In this document: piece after piece, positions 8,811-16,858 of the stretch
How the letters are laid out: the number at the start of each line of letters is the position of its first letter
Numbering within the stretch: position 1 is the stretch's first letter
DNA from: Paraglaciecola mesophila KMM 241
Lineage (GTDB): Bacteria; Pseudomonadota; Gammaproteobacteria; Enterobacterales; Alteromonadaceae
Assembly (NCBI RefSeq): GCF_000315015.1
Contig: NZ_BAEP01000075.1
Coordinates: 186,001-250,000, forward strand
Direction of reading: 5' to 3'
DNA length: 64,000 nt
Made by a program: the position numbers and the translations under genes
Notes under the pieces: generated by a model
What the model was told of the DNA's origin: nothing
Seen by the model: the letters and a program-made list of their open reading frames with translations, nothing else
Database searches by the model: none

Positions 8811-9230
8811 CACGACTCCAATTTTCCATCTTTTTAATTGGCTTGTCAGATGTCCAGACAGGGGTAAGCCCGTGGCTTTTAGGAGCAATGCTCCTATCGG
8901 GTGAACGATTCGCCATGGATGGCGAAGCTGGGAGAGACACCAAGGACGGGTTTAAACACCGTTTTGAATTATAAGTTTTCGAAGAGCTTAGTCAGCGAAG
9001 TGCTTTACAGGGATGTTATCTTTCGCCGTTCTGGCATTGAAGACAATTAAAAATATGGATTAAAAAATTGGTTGGAGATCGGCTTCTTTTATGAAATGCG
9101 TCCATGCATTTCACCTTGCGCAGACGACGCTTAGGCCATCCTTCGGATGTTCAAATTCACTCCCGATGAATTTGTGCTTACTTTTCTTAGCTGTTGAAGA
9201 AAAGTCAGTTGGACCGCGCGGCGGCCGCTC
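8811..9230. repeat. family B repeat, copy 1 (right arm of inverted pair; direct repeat of 12355-12690)
   Basis: It is nearly identical to 12355-12690 over the first 240 bases. It then has about 80 extra bases (after gaagac near 9044) containing ttggttggagatcggctt, absent from the other copy. Internal hairpins include ttcgcca/tggcgaa around 8911-8928, aggagc/gctcct near 8880-8895 and gaaatgc/gcatttc near 9092-9112. Confidence 0.8.
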
Positions 9231-9322
9231 ATAGATTTCGTTTGAAAAAAGACATGGATGCCGGTAAGCGAAGCGCATGCTTTGCTTTGTTCACCGACTC
9301 AAGTCACCCCGAGCATCGAAGG

Positions 9323-9397
9323 CTAACGCTGGTCAGATTGCCGGGAGCAATCTGAGGGAAAGCCGCGTCGGGAACGCGTTTTCACGACCAGTGTTAG
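9323..9397. repeat. three-way-junction module, copy 3
   Basis: Reverse orientation relative to copies 1 and 2. Outer stem ctaacgctgg (9323-9332) pairs with ccagtgttag (9388-9397), and the inner branch is agattgc-cggga-gcaatct. Confidence 0.75.
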
Positions 9398-9829
9398 TCG
9401 AGACGCACAGGGATAAGTGACTTGCTGGAGGGCGGCTTCTTTTGCTTACTTTTCTTAGCTGTTGAAGAAAAGTCAGTTGGACGAAATGGATTTCGTTTGA
9501 AAAAAGGCATGGATGCCGTGTGCGAAGCATATAGTGAGCGAAGCGATTGCTTGATGTGCGCAGCACATGATTAGTGGCTGAAGGCCATAAATAAGCGAAG
9601 CGCATAGGTGAGCACCGCGAATGCTTGGTGCGCATAGCGCATGCCCTCGCGCAGCGTAATCTCAGTGTGCGCAGCACATAAGTGAGCGCAGCTCATAAGG
9701 TAAGCGAAGCGCATAGTGAGCAACGCGAATGCTTGGTGCGCATAGCGCATGCCCTACGCGCAGCGTAATCTCAGTGCGCGCTGCACATGCACTATGCTCC
9801 TTCTTATTTAAAGAGCTATCCGTTAAGCC

Positions 9830-10432
9830 TTAATCTTCCTTACGGTAAAGACTTATCAAACATATCGCTAAAAGTAACGTTGCAATCACGCCTGAGCCGC
9901 CTGCAACGCCAGAGGGAAGAAATCCGTCGCGGCCAAAGGTGATTAAAATTCCATTAGCAAACATAGCAACCAGACCCGCTAACGCTGTAACGCCGCCTAT
10001 CACTTTGCCGCCTTTAGCGATACTTGCCATTCCAAAGACAAGTGCTGCTAACCCCAATAGCATTTTGGCGGCATAGTAAATCATAAAAGATAAAGCAACC
10101 ACGCCACCAATTAACGGTTGAGCCCCTTCAACGGCACCTGCAACTTTTCCAAACGACGAAAATAAAGTCAGGCCAATACTCACCTGTACAATGTTAATAG
10201 CGGCACAAAACGCTATAGCCGACCATCCTAGTTGGCAGTTTTTTGCCTGCACCATAGATGCACCGGCAAAAGCAACAAGAAGAGTAAATATTAATGCTTC
10301 TAGCCCCCATAAAACTTGCCTTGAAAAGCTGACTTCAGCAACATAAAGGGCAGTATAAATAATCTGTGTTATCGCCACCAATAATACTAAAGATGCTGTA
10401 ATTAGCATGGTGCGTTTGTTCGTAAACTCCAT
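9830..10432 (-). CDS. small multi-pass inner-membrane protein, function unknown
   Basis: The protein has 200 residues with about six hydrophobic segments: roughly residues 8-30, 40-60, 68-90, 103-125, 130-160 and 175-195. Gly/Ala-rich helices (GGKVIGGVTALAGLVAMFANGIL) and a basic-acidic tail (YRKED) are visible. There are no catalytic or transport motifs I recognise. The ATG start is well supported by AGAGGT five bases upstream. The hairpin array of repeat unit 1 lies just past its stop. It is one of the cargo genes of the repeat island and is transcribed toward the two-gene cassette. Confidence 0.7.
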   Translation of the reverse strand: MEFTNKRTMLITASLVLLVAITQIIYTALYVAEVSFSRQVLWGLEALIFTLLVAFAGASMVQAKNCQLGWSAIAFCAAINIVQVSIGLTLFSSFGKVAGAVEGAQPLIGGVVALSFMIYYAAKMLLGLAALVFGMASIAKGGKVIGGVTALAGLVAMFANGILITFGRDGFLPSGVAGGSGVIATLLLAICLISLYRKED

Positions 10433-10914
10433 TGTGTACCTCTAATAATTTTAATTTTAATTTTAACGTTTTCATGTAGTTCTATTTTACTAGATTAGCC
10501 CTAGCTGATATGGCTCAGCACAAATAATTAGCAACCCACTGTATGTTGCTACTTGCCCAATAGAGAACGTATCGAAGCTTTTCTCAGCGAGCAAATTGCT
10601 AACATTGTTTGATGCTTTAAACGGCGCGGCTATTTTTGAAGTTACATGCTTCATTTCCAATATAAAACCGACTAAATCAAAGTTACATACAGAGCTATTA
10701 TCGTGACATAACGCTCTAAAAAAGTACGTTACGGGTGCAGTCGCTCTGAATACATCAAATCGGTAAAGCGTTCTAAGAAATAGTTTTCATATTGGATAGC
10801 ATAAGACAGGGGAAGTTATTTAATTCTTTCACCTGGCAGGTGTATAGCACTCAAATATTATTTTCTCAGAAACTAATATTTGAAAACGCCACTAGATCTG
10901 AGGTGTAGATATTG
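10433..10914. other. intergenic stretch upstream of the membrane protein gene
   Basis: AT-rich DNA without a credible gene. Next to the start there is a run of ttaaaatt-like repeats (10444-10468). A TAAAAT on the leftward strand near 10487 could be a -10 box, but I see no good -35 partner. The DNA lacks the hairpin blocks of the flanking units. Confidence 0.5.
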
Positions 10915-11501
10915 ATTCTGGCGACGTAGTCGCTGCTTTTTTCTTTTGTTACCGACTCAAGTCACCCCGAGCATCGAAGGCTCATACTGGATTAATGACA
11001 TGGATGTCATTCAAGTGAAAGCCACGTCGGGAGCGCGTTTTCACGACCAGTGTTAGGCGAGACGCGCAGGCGACCAACATGGATGTTGGAAGGTAGAGCA
11101 ACGCAGGGAGTACCGGGCTGGCGTGCCAGTTGCCGAGATAAGTGACTTGCTGGAGGCGGCTTCTTTACTTCGGGCTATCCATGCCCTTCGTGCTGCGCAC
11201 CATCCTGCGGATGTTCAAAGTTATTCCCTACAACTTTGTCTGGTTACTCTTTCTTAGCTGTTGAAGAAAGAGTAACTGGTGCGGCAGGGATGCCGGATCA
11301 AAAACGCAATGGATTGCGATAAGCGAAGCGCATAGTTAGCAAAGCGATTGCTTGGTGTGCGAAGCACATACTCTCAGCGCGAAGCGTAATCTCAGTGTGC
11401 GCAGCACATAAATAAGCGAAGCGATTGCTTGGCGCACGCAGTGCGTAACGCAGCGAAGCTGTGATCTGTGGCCGAAGGTCATAAACAAGCGAAGCGCATG
11501 C
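10915..11501. repeat. hairpin mosaic repeat unit 2
   Basis: It starts with tggcgac-gta-gtcgc and a tgctttttt run (10919-10942), as unit 3 does. It then carries a degraded junction module (10981-11056), ccaacat/atgttgg, gggc/gccc, catcc/ggatg and caaagtt-type hairpins. A 13-bp perfect AGCTGTTG-loop hairpin (11243-11276) follows, then the triloop mini-hairpin array that stops within about 10 bases of the antitoxin stop codon at 11502. It holds no gene. Confidence 0.82.
10981..11056. repeat. three-way-junction module, copy 4 (degraded outer stem)
   Basis: The left arm reads ctcatactgg rather than ctaacgctgg; the right arm ccagtgttag is intact (11047-11056). The second branch is the aatgacat/atgtcatt hairpin, as in copy 1, so the two branch types occur in both orientations. 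Confidence 0.7.
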
Positions 11502-11786
11502 CTAATGTCTTGCTAATTCCTGATATACCGCCGGGTTGTCTTTAATTGTTGCTAGCACCTTCGCTGCTAGTCCTGTTGGGTTACGACGTCTTTTTTCCCA
11601 GCTTTTGATGGTATCAACACTCGTGCCTAGTACTGCGGCAAATTCTATTTGAGAAACATTTAGTTGGGCTCGAATAGCTTTAACATCAGCAACCTCATAA
11701 GAGGTCACACGAGCAGCTTTCTTTTGCCCTTGCTTGATAACAACAGCCTCTTCGAGAGACGCTTTCAATTCATCAAAAACACTCAT
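11502..11786 (-). CDS. HigA/NadS-type antitoxin, XRE helix-turn-helix
   Basis: The protein has 94 residues. The helix-turn-helix spans about residues 37-70: VKAIRAQLNVSQIEFAAVL, turn GTS, recognition helix VDTIKSWEKRRRNPTG. This W-E-x-x-R-x-x-P pattern is typical of HigA/NadS antitoxins. Its start overlaps the stop of the toxin gene upstream by four bases (ATGA type), so the toxin gene comes first, as in higBA systems. It should bind and silence the toxin and repress the shared promoter. The hairpin array of unit 2 follows its stop directly. Confidence 0.88.
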   Translation of the reverse strand: MSVFDELKASLEEAVVIKQGQKKAARVTSYEVADVKAIRAQLNVSQIEFAAVLGTSVDTIKSWEKRRRNPTGLAAKVLATIKDNPAVYQELARH

Positions 11787-12118
11787 TTATCTTCCCCTTT
11801 CAATAATTTTACAAGGCTCTTTAATTCAGCCTTCTCATTTTGGCTCAAGGAGTCTTTAACGCTCTTGGGATACGCTAAAATCAAATAGATCTTTTCAACA
11901 TGAGCCAAAAAGTAAATAACTCTAGCACCGCCACTTTTTCCTTGATTGCCCACAGCCATTCGTATTTTGCGCAGGCCACCAGTATCTCGAATCAAATCGC
12001 CTTTTTCGGGCTGGGCAATAAGCTCTACTTGAAGATCTTTAAGTTCATCGTCGGTAGCAATAGCGCTGATCTGCTTGGTAAATATCGAAGTCTCAATAAA
12101 TTCAATAGCATGACTCAC
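11783..12118 (-). CDS. RelE-superfamily toxin, HigB2-like
   Basis: The chosen GTG start at 12118 gives 111 residues beginning MSHAIEFIETSIFTKQI, the usual opening of HigB2/COG4737 toxins, with GGGG six to seven bases upstream. An ATG at 12130 and a longer frame up to 12184 are possible but overlap the operator palindrome. Core elements are LQVELIAQPEKGDLIRDTGGLRKIRM, the basic GNQGKSGGARVIYF strand and KIYLILAYPKS. These toxins are ribosome-dependent mRNA interferases; the Arg/Lys and Tyr residues of the catalytic face appear present. It is paired with the antitoxin by a four-base overlap. Confidence 0.85.
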   Translation of the reverse strand: MSHAIEFIETSIFTKQISAIATDDELKDLQVELIAQPEKGDLIRDTGGLRKIRMAVGNQGKSGGARVIYFLAHVEKIYLILAYPKSVKDSLSQNEKAELKSLVKLLKGEDK

Positions 12119-12144
12119 AGGATACCCCATTGCTAAAGCATTAA

Positions 12145-12159
12145 GTGTACAATGTACAC
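12145..12159. promoter_or_regulatory. palindromic operator candidate of the toxin-antitoxin operon
   Basis: gtgtacaatgtacac is a perfect 6-bp inverted repeat around AAT, 27 bases upstream of the chosen toxin start. On the leftward strand a TTGTTT-like element precedes it and TACACT overlaps it, so a bound repressor would cover the promoter. Autoregulation is inferred from the family. Confidence 0.6.
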
Positions 12160-12354
12160 CTGTAGATAAAAACAAACAATACAAAAACTAAATCAAATGG
12201 CGTAATGAAAACCAAAGAATTAACAGTACACCCAAGTCAGCGGCGTAGCCGATTCTCTTGGCGACGCAGTCGCTGCTTTTTTCTTTTTCTACCGACTCAA
12301 GTCACCCCGATGATCTCGAATTCTTAGTGCGCGCAGCGCATGCTTTGGCTTTTT

Positions 12355-12690
12355 CACGACTCCAATTTTCCATCTTTTTAATTGGCTTGTCAGATGTCCA
12401 GACGGGGGTAAGCCCGTGGCTTTTACGAGCAACGCTCCTATCGGGTGAACGATTCGCCATGGATGGCGAAGCTGGGTGAGACACCAAGGACGGGTTTAAA
12501 CACCGTTTTGAATTATAAGTTTTCGAAGAGCTTAGTCAGCGAAGTGCTTTACAGGGATGTTACCTTTCGCTGTTCTGGCATTGAAGACGCTTAGGCTATC
12601 CTTAGGATGTTCAAATTCATTCCCGATGAATTTGTGCTTACTTTTCTTAGCTGTTGAAGAAAAGTCAGTTGGACCGCGCGGCGGCCGCTC
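12355..12690. repeat. family B repeat, copy 2
   Basis: Direct repeat of 8811-9230 with few substitutions. About 80 bases present in copy 1 are missing between gaagac and gcttaggctatcc (near 12588). Confidence 0.8.
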
Positions 12691-12782
12691 ATGGATTTCG
12701 TTTGAAAAAAGGCAAGGATGCCGGTAAGCGAAGCGCATGCTTTGCTTTGTTCACCGACTCAAGTCACCCCGAGCATCGAAGG

Positions 12783-12857
12783 CTAACGCTGGTGAGATTG
12801 CCGGGAGCAATCTGAGTGAAAGCCGCGTCGGGAACGCGTTTTCACGGCCAGTGTTAG
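12783..12857. repeat. three-way-junction module, copy 5
   Basis: Outer stem ctaacgctgg (12783-12792) pairs with ccagtgttag (12848-12857). The gagattgc-cggga-gcaatctg branch and the gtgaaa/tttcac branch are both intact. Confidence 0.75.
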
Positions 12858-13159
12858 GCGAAACGCGCAGGGATAAGTGACTTGCCGGAGGCGGCTTCTT
12901 TACTTCGGGCTATCCATGCCCTTCGTGCTGCGCACCATCCTGCGGATGTTCAAAGTTGTTCCCTACAACTTTGTCTGGTTACTCTTTCTTAGCTGTTGAA
13001 GAAAGAGTAACTGGTGCGGCAGGGATGCCGTATCAAAAACGCAATGGATTGCGGTAAGTGAAGCGTATGGTGAGCAAAGCGATTGCTTGGCGCACGCAGT
13101 GCGCAACGCAGCGAAGCTGTGCCCTGTGCCCGCAGGGCATAAACAAGTAACGCGTTTGC

Positions 13160-16100
13160 TTAACGCACAGCATACCGCTGATCCAACTCACTCACCCCTA
13201 ATCCACTTTTCTTGGTCACTGCCAATTGCGCTACTATGCGCTCTTTCATGGCTTCAACATGACTGATAACCCCAATCATCTTGCCTGAGGCGTGCAAGTT
13301 ATCCAGTGCATCCAAGGCGATATCTAGGGTTTCGCTGTCTAGCGTGCCAAAGCCTTCGTCTAAAAACAGCGAGTCGATGCTGGTCTTGTGACTGACCAGT
13401 TCTGATAGCGCCAGTGCCAGTGCTAGGCTGACCAAGAAGCTTTCGCCGCCGCTGAGGGTCTTGGTGTCGCGCTGAATATCCCCTTGCCAGGTATCAATTA
13501 CGCTAAGGGCTAAACTGGCATCGGCTTTACGCTTGAGTAAATATCGGCCGTGTAAGCGCTCTAATTGTTTATTGGCCAAGTACATTAAGTTATCAAGGGT
13601 GAGGCCTTGGGCGAACGTGCGGAACTTGTCGCCTTTTTGGGAGCCAATCAACGAATGCAGATAATGGATATGTTCAAATTCACTGCGCTGATGCTCAATC
13701 TGACTAAACAGGCTTTGTTGCTCGCTGCTGCGCTGTTTGTCGAAATTCAGTGCTTGGCTGATTTCCCCTTCACGCTTGTTCGCCTCGTGTTGCTCTTCGG
13801 TAAGGGCATTAAGGGCCTCACTAACCTCATCGCGCGTTTGTTGTTGCCACTGAGCAGCATTGTGATGTGCTAACAGCGTGCTGACTTGGCTGTTCGCTTG
13901 CTCAAGCAGCGCCTGGGATTTGGCTAGGTTGTCATCCAACGTCTGCTTGAGTGTTTGTAATTGCACACGGGTGGCTTCATCAAGTAAAGCGGCTTCAAAG
14001 GCTTGCTGAGCGGCAAAGGGGCTGGCTTGAAGCTTGGTTTGCCATTCGTTTTGCCGAGTTTGCAAGCGAGTTTGGCTTTGTTGCAGTTGAGTTTGGGCGT
14101 TTTGTACGTTAGCCAAATGCGTATTATGTTCCTGCTCTTTCTGACGTAATTGCTGCTGAGCTTGTTCATGGCGCGCTTCTAATGTGCGCAGCTTTTCGCT
14201 TAAAATCTCGCGCTCTGTTTTTACTGATTTATCAGCAAACAGACTAAAACGTTTGGCATTTAAGATTTCAAGTTGTGCGCTTAACGTTTGGCTTTGCTGC
14301 TCAATAGCGGTTAGCTGACTCTTGATGTCGCTTGATAGACTGAGCTGATGTTTCTGGGCGCTAGTGAGCTTGTCTATTTCTACCACCGCTTCATTGTGCT
14401 GATTTGCGTGGTGCTCCCACTGTTTGGCGTCTTGTTCTTTGCTCGTTAGCCATTGAAGCAGATCATCCGCTTCGGGCGGGGTATAGCCGTGTTGGTGAAT
14501 ATGCGCTAACAGGCTTTGGCTCAATGAAGTTACGGTCTCATTGACCAGTTGCATGTCGTTGCTACGATTGTGCACACTGCTTTCTAGGCTTTTCGCTGAC
14601 TGTTGTGCCAGTAACGAAGCTGAACTGGCGCTTTGGCTCTGACTTTGACTGTGTTGCCATTTTTCCTTGCTGACTAACAAAGTGCGAGCTTGCGTTTTTA
14701 GCTGATTTATCTGCTTTTGTAACTGCTGAATTTGCTGGTTGATTCGACTTTCAATGGCAATAAGCGCGTCAGCATTATCAATAGTAAGTTGTTGGTTAGT
14801 GTGTTGGTCAGATAACGGGCTTAGGGCTTGGCACATCTCAGGCCATGCTTGGCTTAATTGTGCTTGTTGTGTGCTGAGCCAATCGATACGTTGCTTCAGC
14901 TCGGTTTCACCGCGCAAGAATGCATCCAGTTTTGCGCGTATTTCTTTGCCGTGCTCTTCTAACTGCGCAAGTTCGCTTTCCTGTTGTTGTTTTTGCGTGA
15001 CGGTATCAGGAATATCCACCGCTGCTGCAGAGGCAAGCGGGTGCTCTTTGGCGCCGCACAAGGGACAGGGCTGTTCATCTTGAAGGGCTGCACGAAAGTG
15101 AATCAATTGCTCTTCTTGGCTGATAAGTTGGCTGAGCAGTTTCACTTGCTGGCTTTTCGCTAAATACTGACGTTTTATAGCTTCCCGCTCATCGGTCAGG
15201 GTTTTCTGCTGAGCAACGTTATCAGCGTGTTGAGCCTGCTTTTGGGCTAACTCTTGGTTTTGCTGTTGCCACTGTTGATGGGTGTTTTTTAACGCCAATA
15301 GTGGCGGTGTTAAGCCTTGTAAAGTATTGAGCCGCCGCTCCTGGATGTCGAGCGTGCCGTGCTCTTCAAGCTTGGTTAGTAGCTCGGCTTGTTGCTGATA
15401 TTCGTTCTCCAATTCGCGGGTTTGTTGATTAATTTTTTCATGTTGTTGCTGGTTAAGCTGAGCGTCTTGATGGGCAAGGTGTAATTGGCTTTGTTCTTGT
15501 TTTAACTTTTCAGCCAGATGCTGATAACTCGCTTGTTCTTTTTTGATCTGTTGGGCTTGCAGCTGCCATTGGCCTAAATACTGTTTTAGTGCTTCATCAG
15601 ACGGATGGGCGGTTAAGTAATCATTAGCTTGTTTTAACAATTGCTGCTGGCTGTTAATCCCAGACTGAGTGTTTTCAACATCTTGCACAAGCTGTGCATG
15701 TTTAGTACTTAACTGAGCGTGTTGCTCGCTTACTTGGGTGAGCTGCTCTCGGTGTTGGCGTATTTTGTTATCTAGGGGAATAACCTCATCATTAAGTAAG
15801 GTTTCCTGTGCGTGATATGCCGCCTTGATTGCTTGAAACTCAATGTTTACTGCCACACTTAGAGTTTTACTTTGCGCTAAGCTAGCGTCACTTGTTTGCA
15901 GTTGCTGCTGACTTTGATTCAAGGCATTTTCGTCGTTAATGCACTGGGCTTGAGTGTCGGTTAATAGCTCAAACGGGGCCCGTAGGGCTTCGCTTGGGTG
16001 GCTATTGGCCAGTCGTTGTAAGGCCTCTTTTTGCTGTGTTTTTTGCTCTTGGGCTTGGGTCAGTTGCAGCTTAGCTTGCTCTTGTGCGCTTTGAGCTGTG

Positions 16101-16858
16101 TTAAGTTGTTGCCACCAGTTCATATGATCTTGGGTGGCGGTTATCTGTACTTGACGTTCTTTTTGCTCTGTATGCAGGCTTTGCTGTTCATCCATGAGTG
16201 TTTGCTTTTGCTCTTCACTGAGCAATTGCACACCTTTGGCTTGGGCTTCAAGCTCGGCTAACTGTTGTTTCGCTTGGCTGTAATGTTGGTGTACTTTTTC
16301 TGATATCAGGCCATAAATTTCAGTGCCTGTTAGTTCTTCTAATAGCTCGGCGCGCTGCTTTTCATCAGCATTTAAAAATGCGGCAAACTCCCCTTGAGAG
16401 AGCATCATGGATTTAGTAAAACGACCAAAATCGAGGCCGGTGATCTGCTCTATTAGCTCAGACTTTTTCTTAATTTGGCTAGCAAGCACTTTTTCTGAGG
16501 CAACTTCCCCTAGCTCCACCACTGCCGCTTGCAAGTTGCCATCTGGGTTGCCACGAGAGCGGCGCATGCTCCAGAAGGCACGATAGGCCACGCCTTTTAC
16601 TTCAAATTCCACTTCGGCGCTACACTCGGCTGTACCTCGCGTCATGATCTCATTGTTGTTGGCCGACAGTGCTCCTAAGCGCGGGGTTTCATGGTAGAGC
16701 GCTAAGCAGATGGCATCGAGCAAAGTGGTTTTGCCTGCCCCAGTGGGGCCGGTGATGGCGAATACACCGTTATCGGCAAAAGGTGCTTGGCGAAAGTCTA
16801 TTTTCCATTGGCCTTTTAATGAGTTGAGGTTGCTAAATTGCAGGCTAAGGATTTTCAT
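13160..16858 (-). CDS. sbcC: SbcC, ATPase subunit of the SbcCD nuclease
   Basis: The 1232-residue protein has the full SMC/Rad50 layout. Walker A GPTGAGKTTLLDAI lies near residues 38-51, followed by about 1000 residues of Gln-rich coiled coil broken near residue 600 by the zinc hook CPLC. The ABC signature LSGGESFLVSLALALA lies near 1135 and Walker B SLFLDEGFGTLD near 1162. With SbcD it forms the bacterial Mre11-Rad50 complex, which cuts hairpins, cruciforms and protein-blocked ends. E. coli SbcC has 1048 residues, so this coiled coil is longer. The ATG overlaps the sbcD stop (TAATG), so translation is coupled. It directly abuts the hairpin-rich island downstream. Confidence 0.95.
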   Translation of the reverse strand: MKILSLQFSNLNSLKGQWKIDFRQAPFADNGVFAITGPTGAGKTTLLDAICLALYHETPRLGALSANNNEIMTRGTAECSAEVEFEVKGVAYRAFWSMRRSRGNPDGNLQAAVVELGEVASEKVLASQIKKKSELIEQITGLDFGRFTKSMMLSQGEFAAFLNADEKQRAELLEELTGTEIYGLISEKVHQHYSQAKQQLAELEAQAKGVQLLSEEQKQTLMDEQQSLHTEQKERQVQITATQDHMNWWQQLNTAQSAQEQAKLQLTQAQEQKTQQKEALQRLANSHPSEALRAPFELLTDTQAQCINDENALNQSQQQLQTSDASLAQSKTLSVAVNIEFQAIKAAYHAQETLLNDEVIPLDNKIRQHREQLTQVSEQHAQLSTKHAQLVQDVENTQSGINSQQQLLKQANDYLTAHPSDEALKQYLGQWQLQAQQIKKEQASYQHLAEKLKQEQSQLHLAHQDAQLNQQQHEKINQQTRELENEYQQQAELLTKLEEHGTLDIQERRLNTLQGLTPPLLALKNTHQQWQQQNQELAQKQAQHADNVAQQKTLTDEREAIKRQYLAKSQQVKLLSQLISQEEQLIHFRAALQDEQPCPLCGAKEHPLASAAAVDIPDTVTQKQQQESELAQLEEHGKEIRAKLDAFLRGETELKQRIDWLSTQQAQLSQAWPEMCQALSPLSDQHTNQQLTIDNADALIAIESRINQQIQQLQKQINQLKTQARTLLVSKEKWQHSQSQSQSASSASLLAQQSAKSLESSVHNRSNDMQLVNETVTSLSQSLLAHIHQHGYTPPEADDLLQWLTSKEQDAKQWEHHANQHNEAVVEIDKLTSAQKHQLSLSSDIKSQLTAIEQQSQTLSAQLEILNAKRFSLFADKSVKTEREILSEKLRTLEARHEQAQQQLRQKEQEHNTHLANVQNAQTQLQQSQTRLQTRQNEWQTKLQASPFAAQQAFEAALLDEATRVQLQTLKQTLDDNLAKSQALLEQANSQVSTLLAHHNAAQWQQQTRDEVSEALNALTEEQHEANKREGEISQALNFDKQRSSEQQSLFSQIEHQRSEFEHIHYLHSLIGSQKGDKFRTFAQGLTLDNLMYLANKQLERLHGRYLLKRKADASLALSVIDTWQGDIQRDTKTLSGGESFLVSLALALALSELVSHKTSIDSLFLDEGFGTLDSETLDIALDALDNLHASGKMIGVISHVEAMKERIVAQLAVTKKSGLGVSELDQRYAVR

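Larger units (their letters stand above)
8785..9829. repeat. hairpin mosaic repeat unit 1
   Basis: It begins with agcgac-gta-gtcgct and the following tgcttt (8787-8806), 50-odd bases after the previous stop. It then runs through family B (8811-9230), CTGTTG-loop hairpins at 9180-9205 and 9448-9473, and a junction module (9323-9397). An array of triloop mini-hairpins (about 9515-9790) ends near the stop codon of the leftward gene at 9830. A leftward 114-codon open frame (9333-9677) is a product of the repeats, not a convincing gene. Confidence 0.82.
12255..13159. repeat. hairpin mosaic repeat unit 3
   Basis: It opens with tggcgac-gca-gtcgc and a tgctttttt run (12258-12281), matching unit 2. 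Next come a truncated gactcaagtcacccc block, family B copy 2 (12355-12690), an AGCTGTTG hairpin (12640-12665) and junction module copy 5 (12783-12857). The gggc/gccc, catcc/ggatg and caaagttgt hairpins follow, then a 13-bp AGCTGTTG hairpin (12978-13011) and a triloop array. The unit ends near the sbcC stop at 13160. Frames at 12258-12479 and 12532-12738 are repeat by-products. Confidence 0.82.

Noticed and set aside
6776-9100. insertion sequence
   Set aside because: The inverted copies lack a transposase between or near them, and neither internal protein resembles one.
5755-13159. CRISPR array
   Set aside because: The repeats are of varying length and spacing, palindromic throughout and without unique spacers of constant size; no cas genes.
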